64,000 nt of DNA from Ananas comosus (GCF_001540865.1 NC_033640.1:7785827-7849826); one strand, 5' to 3'; positions 42,893 to 56,036 are shown, counted from the first letter of the stretch. Numbers and translations are program-made. The notes: a model not told the origin generated them from the letters alone.

Positions 42893-45464
42893 AGAAGTGA
42901 AGGCTCGGCTTCGCGCACCGCCCGCCCAACTCTCTTGCCGCTGCTGCCGACGACCACGACGCCGACGCCATCGAACGAGCTGTAGCACACCCTCGGGGAG
43001 CAGAGGAAAAGGCACAAGAGTAGCACCATTTTTGTTTTCCTTTCTTGAGCACATACAAGTGCACCCCAAATCATGCTTTTAATAAATTTCATGATGAGCT
43101 TCGGTTGAATTTCATGTTGCATTCATGATCCAGTGGGTTTTTCATTGAGCACATCATTATCAATCCCATACAAAAAGTATATGTGATCCACTTTGTCTCT
43201 AGTAGTATTAAAAAGTGGTATTTGAAAGCATATTTTTTTAAGAAACATCTCATGATTTAGATGCACATGCTTATGCTATTATCTTGATTAACCCTTCGCC
43301 AATTGCACTACATTCGAGTTGGCCCTGCACACTTCTTACTGTTATACTTTTTATTATTAGCATTACACTTTATTCACCTGGGTCAGATGATGCCTAGCTA
43401 GCCTTTTTTTATTATTATTATTTTTCTACTCTATCAACAATCTGATAGTTTACTTAATTGGAGGAGGGATATTTTAATCATGACCGGCTTAATCGGAGGT
43501 AGCCCGAATGTAATAAAGATGGCGTAATTAACCGGATACCTACGGGTATCCGGGAAGTATGAACCCATTTATCTTTAAAAACTATTACCTATTGCACTAT
43601 ATATTTCTTTTCTTGCTATTAAAGAATATATAGTCCACAAAAAAAAATACACGATTAAAAAAAAAAAGGGGATAAGAAAATTACACCTCTAATAAATTCC
43701 CATTTTCCACTTTTTTTATTTATTTAAATCTTTTTTGGTTTTTCCGTTGTTCATGTTCTTTTTTTTTTTGGGAAAATAGTGATGTTGGCTAAATTATCGA
43801 CACTTTTAAAAAAAATAATGTTGGCTAAATTGTCGACACTTTTAAAAAGTTTTGCTATAGCTATATGGTTGCGGTGGCGGAGGAGGAGGATAGGGAAGGG
43901 CTCTTTGTCTAAAATTTCAGTTGATTGAGTGAGGGGAGAGGGGGAGATGGTAATCGATTTTTTTTTTTCTTTTCTATTTGTAATGGGCCGAATGGGCTAG
44001 GCAGGGTGGATTGAGTAGAGTAATCTTTTAATTTTAGTTAGATTGGGATTTATATTTAGGTATTAATAATTCTTTTAAAAAAAATTTTAGTATAAATGAG
44101 ACACTTATACAAAAGTGTCCCAAACATTTGGTTGGATTGGGCTTTATATTTGGCATTAATAAATCTTTTTTAAAAGTTTTGGTATAAATGGAATACTTAT
44201 ATAAAAGTGTCCCAAACATGTGTCCTTATAACCAAATTTTGTTGTAGTGTGTACGTAGGCACCCGTGCATATATTGCGGCAGGTCGATTTTGCAAAAATA
44301 AATAAATAAGGCGAAAAATAGAAGAAACAATAAAAAAATATAAGTTAAAGAATAAAAAAAATAAAAATAAAAGAATTTGAAGAAGAAACAGTTGCTACAG
44401 TAAAAATATAAGAACAAAAGTATAAGAAGGATAAAAAAAATAAGGACAAAAATTATAAGAAAAATAAATTATATTTGTACCAACAGTAAAAATTGAGAAC
44501 CAAAATGTTATATATATGCCTCATAGTTATAGTGAGAAATTGTAACTAATTAAAGTTTGAATACTAAAGTGTTACGTGTCTCATAGTTTGAGCCAGAAAT
44601 TATAACGCATTAAAATTCGATGACTAAAAGTGTCATGCGTCTTATGATTTGAGGATCAAAAGCATAATTTACCTCTTTTATATGTTTATTTTTATTCCAG
44701 ACGAAGTAGAGTTGAGAGTCGATCGATTTTGTTTAATTAATAATTTCATTTGATGAAAGAACATGTTAAACTATCTAATAAATTTAAAAATGTCTATTTG
44801 TTAAAATTAAAATTTGACCAATCATATTTTGAATATTGTACAAGATTTTAAATGTGAGGTGATCGCTCATCACACTATAAATATAGTATTGAAGTTTGAA
44901 TTAAAATCAAAGTAAAAAATATATAGAATTTTCTAAATAATGGATCTTTTAGAATCAGTTATTCAGTCTTTTAAAATTTTATTTTTATTATCCAATTTTT
45001 TAATATATTAAAATTGAGTCAGTCAATGATACTTGATTTCAAAATTTGAATGCTTTTAGCTTTATAAATTTAGTTAGTATACTTTATACAATTCTCGCAA
45101 TTAAATTTATTTAAATACGTAATTGACTTATATTCTAGCAATCTCTTTTTCATTTTTTATTATATAATTTATATTTAGGTAATCAAAACTATAAAATTAA
45201 AATTTATATTTAGTATATACAATCTAAATTATTTAAAGACTATGTAAAAAATATTATACATTTTATATGTTTAGAATGAAAAAGAGAAAAATTAGATTGG
45301 ATTAAAAAATTAGGCCCAATCCCACTGTCCAAATTAGTGGAGAGACAGAAGACAAAAATAAAAATAGAAAACAAAAACTGAAAAAAAAAAAAAAAAACAT
45401 CAGCCCGAACCCCACCTCTCCAAATAGTGCCACGTGTATGTAGAAGCCACAATTCATTATGTTA

Positions 45465-47310
45465 CTAGTGAAGGCCCGCGCTTCGCGGCGAAAAATTTAC
45501 GCAATTTACCAAATATTTTGAACAAACTTGTTTAATTTTTTTATTTTAAGATCTAAATTAAAATTGTAAACATAACACATTAATAGAATCAAATGATAAT
45601 TCTTTTGAGTTGTCTTCTTTACCTGAGTTGCTTAAAATTCGAAACGCAGAGAGCCCGGCCGTACCGGCTTAGGATTTCCGATTAAAAGGATATATAGATA
45701 TAGATTTATATTTTAAATTTAAAATTTTAAATTAAGTACAAAATTTTAATTTCTGTTAAGAAGAGATTCAGTTTAAAATTTAAATTTATATTTAATTTTG
45801 TTTAAATTTTGTGGGTTCCACAGGGAAAAAGCAAAAAAAAAAAAGCCCGCTCCGCGTCGGCTCGTGCCAGCTCCCGCTCGCGATCCATCAAAATAAGAGA
45901 TTCGATTTAAAATTTAAATTTAAATTTTAATTTATATATAAAATTAAATTTTTTATTTTTATTTTTTGTATGTAACTTAAATTTATATATTTTTTAAAAT
46001 TTTGTGGGTCCCACAGGAAAAAGCATAAAAAAAAGCCCGCTCCGCGCCGGTTCGCGCCCGCTGCCGCTCGCCTGCAATCCATCAAAATAAGAGATTCGAT
46101 TTAAAATTTTAATTTTAATTTTAATTTATATTTAAAATTTAAATTTAAATTTTTATTTTTTGGATGTGAGTCACAGTACTGCAAAATAAGGGGAAAAAAA
46201 GTTAGAAAGAGAGAAAAAGGGACGGAGATGCGAGAGAGTGAGAGAATGGAGTTGAGAAAGGAGGAACAAATAAAAGATATGAGAGAGAGAGAGAGGAGAG
46301 AAGAGAGGATTTCCTGAGGGACCGGTTAGAAAAGCGAAAAAAGGATGGAGCAGAGAGTGAGCGTGAGGGCTGGGAGAGAGAGAGGGGAGTGCAACCAGAT
46401 GGAAGAAAAGAATGAAGAAAAAAAAAAAAAACCCCGGGCTCGCGCTGCTCTCTCGCGCGCGGCTCGCGCCGCGGGCGCCCCCGCCGGGGCGACGTGCCCG
46501 CTCGCCCGGGCCGCGCGCCCGCTCAGCGCCCCGCCGCTCCCGACGCCCCTGCCGCGCCGCCCGCCACGACCTCGCCGGCTCGCATCCCGGCGCCGCTCGC
46601 CCGCCCCCGCCTCGCGCCGGCTCGCCCGTTTCGCGGGGAGCCCTGAGCCGTACTGTCTCGGCCCTGCGCAGCGCGCCGCCCACTGCGCACCGCCGTACCG
46701 GTCGGCCCACGCTCCTGCTGCCAGCCTGCTCAGGAGGAGGGGAAGAGGGAGAGGAGGGAGACGGGAGGGGAGTGGGAGAGAGCCGTGGGGGGGGGGGGAG
46801 GGAGGACCGTAAAAGGGAGGAGGAAGGCGGAAGCCCGCGCGAGGCGCGGGCCGGAACCCCCGGGCGACCCGACACCCGCCGTGGCGCAGGTCACGCGGCA
46901 CGTGGCTCTCTTGTGCGGAGAGATGAGAGAGGGGAGGGCACCGGGGATGAGGGCGCGGTGGGAGAGGAGAAGAGATCAGAGAAAGAGAAAGCAGAGGAGA
47001 GAGACGGGGGGTGGGCGGGCGCGCACCATGTGCGCGGGTCCCCTCTCGCGGGCGCACGCGAGCAGAGAGAGGGAGAGAGAGACTGAGCTCTCTCTCTCTC
47101 TCCTTCTACTCTGCTCTCTCTCTCTCCCTCTGTTCTCTCTCTCTCCCCCTCTCTCTGTACGCTCTCTCTCTCTCCTCCCTCTGTTCTCTCTCTCCCTCTC
47201 TCTTTCGCGCGAGGCACCTGCAAAACGCGGGGAGCCCGCTGCAGGGCGGGGGTTCGCTGTGGAGGCGACGCGTGGCGGGTTGAGGGTTCACCTTTTATTA
47301 GTTGTATAGA
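45465..47310 (-). mobile_element. Helitron-like element, copy 4, with a GC-rich 5' portion
   Basis: On the minus strand it starts TCTATACAACTAATAAAAGG after A and ends with the hairpin CCGCG-AAG-CGCGG and CTTCACTAG before T, the expected Helitron layout. About 46430-47290 is strikingly GC-rich with CT/GA runs, in contrast to the AT-rich rest. A unit of about 185 bp containing AAGCCCGCTCCGCG occurs twice (from about 45830 and about 46020). No Rep/helicase. The overlapping ORFs in the GC-rich part have no recognisable domain. Confidence 0.6.
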
Positions 47311-47313
47311 TTA

Positions 47314-48714
47314 CTAGTGAAGGACCCGTGCGTTGCTGCTGGATGATTTCGTAGAAATAAATATATAAATAAAATAAAAAATAGTAAAAAAAAAGTCAAG
47401 AAATTATATAAAAAAATAAATGAAAAATAAGTAACTATTACTGTAATAAAAATATAAAAATAAATTATAAGAAGGATTAAAAAAAATAAAGGCAAAAAAT
47501 TATACGAATAAAAATTATATTTATAACAACATTAAACGTTGAGAACTAAAACAATATACCTTATATTTCAAGTTTGAAATTACAACTAATTAAAGTTTGA
47601 GGATCAAATTAATTAAAGTGTCACATGTCTCATAGTTTAAATCATAACACAATAAAATTTTAAGGACTAAAAGTGTAACGCGCCTGTGCGCGCCATGCGC
47701 CTGCCCGGATTGGAAGTTGAATCCAGAAGGAATAAATATTTATTCGGATTAAATTTTTTTAAAAATTTTTTAATTAAAATATGAGTTTAAATTTAAAAAT
47801 TAAATTTATAATATTAAATTTTAATTTGAATTTGAATTAAAAATTAATGAATTCAATAAATCAAAAATTTGAATTAAAATTATAATATTCAAATTCAAAC
47901 TTAAAATTAAATAAAATTTATGAATTCAAATTAAAATTTAAATTATAATTTTAAGTTTGAATTTGAATAAATCGAAATTTATTTTATATTTTTAATTATC
48001 CACTCACCTTCATAGTTTAACTTTTTCTAAAAAAATAGATTTAAAATTTTGACATTATTTTAAAATTTTGATGTAAATTTTTAATATTTAATTTTTAATC
48101 TGAATTTAAATTAATATATAAAATTAAAATTTATATTTAATACAAATAGTCTAAACTATATATTTTAAATTTTTATAATAATAAATAAAAATTTAGATTG
48201 AGTTGAAAAAAATTATAAATCTTCTTCTTTATTATATATGAAGAGAGAAAAAAATTAAAGAGAGAAGAAAAAAAATTGAAGAGAGAGGATAAAAAATTGA
48301 AGATAGAGGGAAAAAAATTGAAGAGAGAAGGATAAAAAAAATTGAAGAGACTGGGAAAAAATACAAAAAATTGAAGAGAGAGGAAAAAAAAATGTTTGAA
48401 GAGAGGGATAAAAAAAAAATGAAGAGAGGGAGAAAAAATAAAAGAAAATTGAAGAGAGAGGAAAAAAAAAGGAAGAGAGAGGAAAAAAGAAAAATACAAC
48501 TCCCCTCCTCTCTCACCTGCTGGGTCCCACCCACACGGGCCCACCCTGCGCGGGCGCCCTTGTCGGCTCGCGCCAGCACTGGCTCGCGCCGCGCGCCCGC
48601 CCTCTCGCGCCCCGCACCTGCGCCCCCTCACCCTCCCCCCCGCACCCTCGGCCCCCTTCGCCGCCACGAGCCAGCGCGCCCGCGCCGGCTCGCTTGCGTT
48701 GCCACCTATATAGA
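47314..48714 (-). mobile_element. Helitron-like element, copy 5, next to copy 4
   Basis: CTAG at 47314-47317 follows the 5' end of copy 4 by three bases. Its 3' region matches copy 1 (GTGCGTTGCTGCTGGATGAT versus GCGCGTTGCGGCAGGATGAT). The 5' end is placed at TCTATATAGGTGGCAAC (48714), preceded by T rather than the expected A, so this limit is uncertain. It contains a GAAGAGAGA-rich stretch (48240-48490) and a GC-rich block (48500-48700). Confidence 0.5.
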
Positions 48715-48740
48715 AACTAAGGATTCATATATGTATGTAT

Positions 48741-50930
48741 ATATATATAAAGATATATAGATATATAAATAAAATATCATATATTTTAAATTTTTAGAAT
48801 GAGAAAGGAAAAGAATTAGATTCGATTTTAAAAAAATTTGGCCAAATTCCACCGTCCAAATTAGTGGAGAGAGATAGCAGAGAAAAAGCAATATAAGAAG
48901 CAAAAATTAGAAAAAAAAAATCCACCCAAACCCCACCCCTCCAAACTATGCCACGTGTACATAGAATCCACAATTTTTTTTTGGTATACTAGTAAAGTTA
49001 CCAACGCATTGCGGCAGGCTAATACTATAAAAGACAGAAAATTGATAAAATAAAAATTTTAAAATTTTTTTGACTTGCCATAAAATATCAATAAATATAA
49101 ATAATATGAAAAAAGAATATAAAGAGATCTTATTTTACTCTTTTTTTGTGAAATTAATTTGTTTAGATGACAATAGACCATGTGAATGTATTAATTGAAA
49201 AGTGAGCGGGTGAGAAGACGAAGTATATGGCAGAAATGAGAAGTAGGAAGGCGAAGCATCAAAAAATGAGAAAATGAGAGAAGGCAAGGATAAAAAAGAA
49301 ACTGCCATGTGGCAAATTTTATGAGAAATAATATATAAATAAATAAATAAAAAATATAGATAGAAGATGAAAATTCTGTCTCAAGGATTATACACATAAC
49401 TAAATTAACCAAGTCTTTGCATGATGTACCACCATCTCTATTATGTAAGTTATTGGGTTTCTAACTCTTGACACCTTTAGTTTCATTAAAAGTAATTAAC
49501 TCATAAGTATGAAAGTCGCGGCACTTTCCAATTAAACCTAGCTCTCTCTCTCTCTATACATATAGTTCAATTAGGATACTGTTATATAATAGTATATTCG
49601 TAGCAATTGCTATTCACTTTTTGGCCATTGAATTTTTAGATTTAGTTTAATTTCAATTTTTTTGGTACTTAGTTAGGTGAGAGTTTTTATATAAAAGTTG
49701 ATTAGGATTTTGTGAAAATAGTTTTTTCTTGAGAAATAATTGCCATCTTTCGTTTTAGAAGAGATTTTTTCATCTATTTTGTCGATCCTAGTATATGTTT
49801 CGTCTCAAACCCGGCAACGATTGCGTCAGATATTAAAATGATAAGGATTGCGACTGATAATGCAAAAGCTTGTTGAATTTCTACTTTGCTTTACTAAATT
49901 AAGTAGTGCCTGTGTCTTTTCTAAATAAAAAGCCTTTCCTGGAATGAACATGCGACCAAAAAGAATCCGCTTCTGCATGTACGACAGCTTAATTAACAGA
50001 CACGTATGTACAGATCGGCGGTTCGAATCACGTAGGGCAGTGAAAATATATATTATATTAAAATATAGATTTTTAAAATTATAAATTTAAATATAAATCA
50101 AGCATTCGTATATATTATGTAATATAAAATTAATTCAAATTTCGATCTGCTTCGGTGCCCGTAAGCACTCTTCTAATTAAGTCGGTGGCGGACGGTGGCC
50201 GCAGGAGGAGTTCGGGACGAACGATTTTGGATGAAGAGGAAGAGAAGATGAAGAAAAAAAAAATTCAAAGTGATGATAACAAATATTTTTTTAATGAAAT
50301 ATTCAAACTAATCGTAATTGTCATATCAACAAGATATAAGATGTACACATCAGGCAGCGATGTACTTATAGCATTGCTCTAATCTTCTATATTTGAGCCA
50401 ATTATTTATATATGTCTCTAAAAAGTTTTCAATTTTTTTTTCTCTTTTTGAAAACTAATATTAAAAATATATTTTTAATGTTCTAATTTTTATCACATTT
50501 ATCCCTAGAACCGTTATTATTTTCAACTTACTATTTTATCATTTCAAATATATATTCTTCTGTTGTCGTCAACTTTTCTCAGTTGCCTTTTAAGTTTGTT
50601 GCACAAAGCATTATATTATTTTATCCTTTCAAATATATATTCTTCTGTTGTCGCCAACTTTTCTAAGTTGTCTTTAAGTTAAGTGGCACAATGCATTATA
50701 TTAACTTTTTTGCTTTCAAAAGTACTCTTATATTTTTATCAACTTTTCTTGTTTATTCCTTAAGTTAGGAATAAAAATATTATTATAATTTTTTTAAGCT
50801 ATGTTAGAAATTTAATTCGAATTCAAATAAAGATAACTTATGGAATACAAATAGCGGAGGTATTTTTGAATAACGGAGAAAATATACATGAAGTATCGAT
50901 CTTTGAAACAAATAAAATAGGAATAATTAA
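48741..50930. other. 3' flank of copy B, paralogous to about 22279-24164
   Basis: AT-rich. A Helitron-like end is at 48989-48992. It contains the empty sites for the 23335 MITE (near 49826) and the TRIM array (near 50885). No gene was recognised; the ORF at 50155-50382 has no domain. Confidence 0.5.
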
Positions 50931-50934
50931 AAAA

Positions 50935-51890
50935 TTTCAAAAATATTTGGAGGTATATAGACATTTATCTATTTTTTTTGGTTATCTTTTGGTTGATGTG
51001 TCTTGTGCTCAGTTTTCAAAATGAATACAAATATCAGAAAGCATCGCGGGGTTTAGTAGAGATGACAGTCTTGACTTTATGTCAATCAGATTTCAAAAAT
51101 ATTTAGAGGTATATAGACATTTATCTATTTTTATTTGATTATCTTTTGGATGATGTGTCTTGTGCTTAGTTTTCAAAATGATTACAAATATCAGAAAGTA
51201 TCGCGAAGTTTCATAGAGATGGCAGTCTTGGCTTTATGTCAATCAGATTTGAAAAATATTTAGAGGTATATAGACATTTATCTATTTTTATTTGGTTATC
51301 TTTTGGTTGATGTGTCTTGTGCTTAGTTTACAAAATGAATTCAAATATCAGAAAGCATCGCGGGGTTCAGTAGAGATGGCAGTCTTGACTTTATGTCAAT
51401 CAGATTTCAAAAATATTTAGAGGTATATAGACAATTTATCTATTTTTATTTGATTATCTTTTGGTTGATGTATCTTGTTCTTAGTTTTCAAAATGAATAC
51501 AAATATCAGAAAGCATCACGGAGTTTAGTAGAGATGACAATCTTGACTTTATGTCAATCAGATTTCAAAAATATTTAGAGGTATATAGACATTTATCTAT
51601 TTTTATTTGGTTTTCTTTTGGTTGATGTGTCTTGTGCTTAGTTTTCAAAATGAATACAAATAACAGAAAGCATTGCGGGGTTTAGTAGAGATGGCAGTCT
51701 TGACTTTATGTCAATCGGATTTCAAAAATATTTAGAGGTATATAAACATTTATCTATTTTATTTGGTTATCTTTTGGTTGATGTGTCTTGTGCTTAGTTT
51801 TCAAAATGAATACAAATATCAGAAAGCATCGCGGAGTTTCGTAGAGATGGCAGTCTTGACTTTATGCCAATCAGATTTCGACTTGGCCAG
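50935..51890. repeat. 157-bp minisatellite, six tandem units
   Basis: The phrase GAGGTATATAGACATTTATC recurs with starts near 50952, 51108, 51265, 51422, 51580 and 51737, giving periods of 156-158 bp. Units also share ATACAAATATCAGAAAGCAT and GACTTTATGTCAATCAGATT. The paralogous flank at 24905-25080 has one unit. Occasional open frames inside are incidental. Confidence 0.92.
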
Positions 51891-52133
51891 CCACTTTTGA
51901 ATTATTCATTTTTAAGGAAGAATCGTATTTAGATATCGAGATTTAGCTAATTTGCATGACTATTATTGGATGAAATAAAAAAAAAGTACAATGCAGAAAT
52001 TGTTATAAAAACTTTATGCATTTTTTATTTTGTTCACATGAAACCGGTTTATGAAGTTTAAAAAAGAATAATAATAAAATCTTATTTTTTATTAGTGGGC
52101 ATTCTAGTACTACAAAATATTTGTGTTGGATTC

Positions 52134-52613
52134 TGTTGATGCCAAAATTAAAATTAGGCGGGAACGGCTGAGAAGTGGGTGTAACTTTCACAATCATGGC
52201 TACACCACTCCCTCCACTACTAAAAACCGACCAATAATGTGGACTGAGAAGACATCATTATAAATAGTAACTTCAAAGCCTATAATAGGGGTTTTTCTCT
52301 TCCCTGAACGAGAAGACCACCGCATTTTCAATACTTACCTTTCTTGTATTTATCGTTTCCTAGGAATAGTCTACATGTAATCTTTTTTACCCGCATTTAC
52401 TGCTTTTCTAGGAGTAGTTTTAAGTTTGATCTCTGGAGTCTGTATACCCCACGGGCACACTCTGTTGTAATCTAGATTTTCAGAGTCTGTATGCCCTTTG
52501 GGCACAATCTATTTTGTATGAGTTCCCAACTTCATTTTAATATATAAAGGCATTCGGCTCTTTCAGCCGACCAGTCGCTATGTATTCCATCCATTCGGCT
52601 CATCAGACCAACA
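52134..52613 (+). mobile_element. LTR-like sequence of a retroelement
   Basis: It begins TGTTGATGCC at the point where similarity to the copy A flank stops (GTTGGATTC) and ends ...CAGACCAACA. It contains a TATA-like AATATATAAAGG near 52538 and a doubled TCTGTAT-CCC...GGGCACA motif. A second LTR and target duplication were not found. Confidence 0.5.
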
Positions 52614-52644
52614 GGAGCCTAGTTTGGGTCAGGTGCTTGGGCAA

Positions 52645-54583
52645 ATGACTCGGGTCCTACAAGTGTTTGACCAGAATAGTCATAGATATACTGCACGCTT
52701 GAATGCAGTATTAGCCGCAATCACAGCTTCGAATGAGAATATTGCCCGAATAAGGCAGTTGTTGACTCATAACGAGCAACCATTAACAGACTTACAAGGG
52801 CCTGTGATGACGCCAGTGTTACAAAATCCTGTAACACCGGCAAATGGTCAGCCCCAATACCAGGGGGCACCATTCCAAGCGGCTTATAGACTAGCTGTTG
52901 TTAATGCTAGTCAACAGCCAGAGATAGCATGGGGGTTACCACCTCCCCCGCCAATAGCAGCATATCAGCCCCAAAATACAAGGGCTAGGGCTGGGGGCAG
53001 ACCCCGAATGTACAAGGGATTAACCCTGTGGTACAAAATTTCGGTCTATCGCAAGAACCGAATATAGCACAAGCACAAGTTCCCGTACTAGGAAACAATA
53101 ATGAAATATATGCACAGATCGAGGAAGCCATCCGAAATATTTTCGGAGGAGGCGCAAGGCCGGCCTGTGTTCAGATCTCCTTACCCGGCAAATATTGATG
53201 CAGAACATCCTTACCCAGCAAACTGAAAAATGCCGAATTTTGATAAGTTTTCCGGATGTTAGACTGAAAATATGGTCAAGCATGTTGCATGGTTTACGGC
53301 TCAGTGCCGAGAAGCCGCGGCAGATCCGTTTTTTAAATTGAGATTATTTAACACTTCGTTAACCAAGGCAGCTTTCACTTGGTATACAAGTCTACCGGCT
53401 AATTTCGTTTGAGATTAGAACGAATTAGAAGGAAAATTCTATAAACAAATTTATAGATCAGAACCAAAATTATCGGTCGCTGATTTGGCTCAGTTTAAAC
53501 AAAGAACAGGAGAATCGATTGAAGAGTATTTGAATCGATTCAAAATGGCGAGGAGCCATTGTTTTGTCAGGATGCCGGAGTCAGAATTTGCCAAAATGGC
53601 ATTTAACGGCTTATACTTCAAAATTAAAGATCATTTTGAAGATAAGTACTTTCCAAATCTGTTCGATTTGGGAGTTTGGGTTGCTCAATATGAACAATTT
53701 CGAAAGGAAAACAATGAGGATCGGCCCAGATGGAGCCGAAATAAAGATTGGAACAAAGGGAAGGAGAAAAACATCTCTTTTATAGAAGAATCTTTGGCTC
53801 ATGAGGAGCCGAATTCATCTGAAGAGATTGATGATTCGGCTGATGAAGCCGAAATATATGCAGCCGAGATGGTTAAAAACCGCCAACCATATAAGTGTGC
53901 TTTGCTGAAGCCCGCTAAATCAAGCGAGGCAAAAGCACGCGTTTCGGCATATACTTATTCTTTTGACATTTCAAAGGCTGATTTAATATTTGATCGGTTA
54001 TTAAAAGATGGAAGAATTTAGTTATAGGAAGGTCAAACTATACCCCCTGGGGAAGAATTAAAAAGAAGAAGATATTGCAAATGACACCATTCGTGAAGCC
54101 ATAAAACGAATGAATATATTGCCTTTAAAAGGCAGATTTAAAAAGAAATAAATGAGGGTCGGTTCATATTTGTAGATCAAGAAAAATAAAAATATGAAAA
54201 TTGACAAGAATCCATTTCCTTCGCAAGTTAATATAGTGGACGTCAAAGGGAAGGCGATAGCGAACAAGAAGACCGCTGAGAACATAGCCCATATCAAAAG
54301 AACCCTTCGGCTCTGCATAAGGTGCAAAGCCGAAATGACAAAGAAAAATTGGGAAGCCATTATCAATGAAAAGAAAGGGAGTAGTAAATGGAGAGAGTTG
54401 ATGGCATTTCTTGAAGAATGGGAGGAGATTTTCGAGGGAGATGATAAATCAAAGGATTGCTCAAACGAAGCCTCCAATGAGTCTGAAGCGGAAGTCGATT
54501 CTATTCAAAATAAAAAAGATTTACTGATGCAGAAAGTTCTGCATGAATACTACAATAATAGGAGAGAAGAACGCAATAGCTGA
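52645..54583 (+). pseudogene. Decayed LTR-retrotransposon gag, left arm
   Basis: Fragments in order: an N-terminal frame from about 52624 to 53067; a Retrotrans_gag-like domain (53485-54021) with MAQFKQRTGESIEEYLNRFK and FAKMAFNGL; and a further frame (54194-54583) with RTLRLCIRCKAEMTKKNW. Stops interrupt the joins (near 53223, 53411 and 54018), so no intact polyprotein exists. The pattern is Ty3/Gypsy-like. Sequence outside the arms is the terpene synthase flank, so this is an insertion. Confidence 0.75.
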
Positions 54584-54957
54584 TGGAGTTATCTGGAAAA
54601 ACCATTCGGCTCGAAGCAGAGATTCCCTGGATATCGGCCACACTGGCAGCATCAAGCCAGGACGAGACCAGAACCGGAGTTCGAAGGAATGACCGAGGGA
54701 GACATAGAATTCCTTGATCGAAGATTAGTTAATGAGCTCGGCATACAACCGTGGCCGAGACCCTGGGAAAGAAAGAGATTTTAAAGAATCATCCAAGAAT
54801 AGTAAAAGTATCGGCAAACGTGCCGGTTGATCAATGGCATGAGGTTGAAGTCAAGCCATCGGCCAAATGGCAAGGGCCGATGCTAACAAAAATACAAAAG
54901 CGTCGGCAGCAGAGGTTGTAAGCCGAAGCAAGACAGCACTACGAGGAAGCGAAAAGG

Positions 54958-55908
54958 ATGAGATTGAACATGTGGAGAAAACCTAATGAACCGCCACATC
55001 CTTTTCGCCAGATGCGGAACGATTACGAGGCGGGTGGTTCATCACCCATTCCTTGGTTAAAGTCGAAAATAGAACGGCCAACCACGGCCGAAACAGAGGA
55101 GAAGATGACCCGGAGGGAACTAGAAGTGAAAATAGCTTCCCTTGAGACAATAATCAAGGGAGAGCGATGGCCTCCTAAGGAGAGGGAGGCACGGATGGAA
55201 AGTGATTCCTCAGCCGAGACGGCAAAGGAGTCTGAAGAAAAGAAACAAAGAATACAGAAAAAATTGGCTGATGAAGGTTCGGTCGATGTGAACATGGTAT
55301 ATACTCCGCCTCAATCTTTTAAAGCACAATATATCGAGTATGAAGAGATAATGGAGGAAGAAATTGGGCTCATTGTGGCTCAATTGCAACTAGAAGATGC
55401 CAAACCGACCGATGCAGTGGTTTTTGAGAAACCGTCGACCATGCAAACGAGATTTGTGAGGCCTCTGTTCATACGGGCCTTGATAGAAGGACGGCCAGTA
55501 GGCCGAGTTATGGTAGATGGTGGAGCAATGGTCAACGTCATGCCCACCTCATTCTTCAGGAAATTGGGCAGGGGCAAAAACGAATTGAAGCCAACCGACA
55601 TAATCATGACCGACTTCACTGGAAGCGGTCAACAAGCTCGAGGAGTACTCACAACCGAGATAACGGTAGGTTCCAAGACCCTGAAAACAACGTTTTTTGT
55701 AGTTAATGCAGATAGCCATTATAATTTATTGCTCGGGCGTGATTGGATTCACGCCAATGAGTGTGTGCCATCAACGCTGCATGGGAAGCTGTTTCAATGG
55801 ATAGGAGATAAAGTTGAAGAAATTTGGGCCGAAGGGCGGCCCCAAATGGTGGACATCAACGCAGAAGAAATCGGCCATATCAATTGGGTCGATGCTGATC
55901 CGGACTAA
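54958..55908 (+). pseudogene. Retroelement aspartic protease region, left arm
   Basis: The frame of 316 codons ends in a retropepsin-like domain: RVMVDGGAMVNVMPTSFF, then a flap region and HYNLLLGRDWIHANECVPST, as in plant Gypsy-type elements. The catalytic D-x-G appears as DGG. No reverse transcriptase or integrase follows; sequence inverts near 56040. Confidence 0.75.
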
Positions 55909-56036
55909 ATCTCTTTTGCAAGAGTTACGGAAGAGGGAGTACAGTTAATTCTCTCTAAAGATGAATGAGTTATGGTGGCAGCCGAAGAGCCACCAAATTG
56001 GTTAAAATGGAACATCAAAAATCAGAAACTGAAGCT

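Larger units (their letters stand above)
41262..44249. mobile_element. Nonautonomous CACTA transposon carrying a laccase exon, 2.99 kb
   Basis: The termini CACTACAATAAAA (41262) and TTTTGTTGTAGTG (ending 44249) are inverted. The 3-bp duplication TGT (41259-41261 and 44250-44252) is exact, and the paralogous site near 20966 holds a single TGT (ACTAGTGTACGTAGG), an empty site. Near the right end are two tandem units of about 95 bp containing AAAAGTGTCCCAAACAT, like subterminal CACTA repeats. No transposase was recognised. Inside are a (TA)n run, a hAT relic and the laccase fragment. Confidence 0.85.
41255..48740 (-). mobile_element. Helitron-like element, copy 3, broken by later insertions
   Basis: Paralogue of the element at 20964-22278. 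CTAG is at 41255-41258; the body continues at 44253-45463 and its 5' end resumes near 48715-48740. Between these lie a CACTA element (41262-44249) and two further Helitron-like elements (45465-48714). Body identity to 20972-22260 is high, for example TTTTATTCCAGACGAAGTAG. Confidence 0.5.

Noticed and set aside
46171..47309. Several overlapping ORFs of 110-243 aa on both strands
   Set aside because: All frames are open because the block is GC-rich and low-complexity; translations are Arg/Ala/Pro/Gly-rich without motifs, and the block lies in a Helitron-like element.
50935..51890. CRISPR-like array
   Set aside because: The units are 157-bp head-to-tail repeats with no unique spacers, in a plant nuclear context.
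52624..55908. A complete autonomous Gypsy element
   Set aside because: Only gag and protease fragments with stops are present; no reverse transcriptase, RNase H or integrase, and no second LTR.
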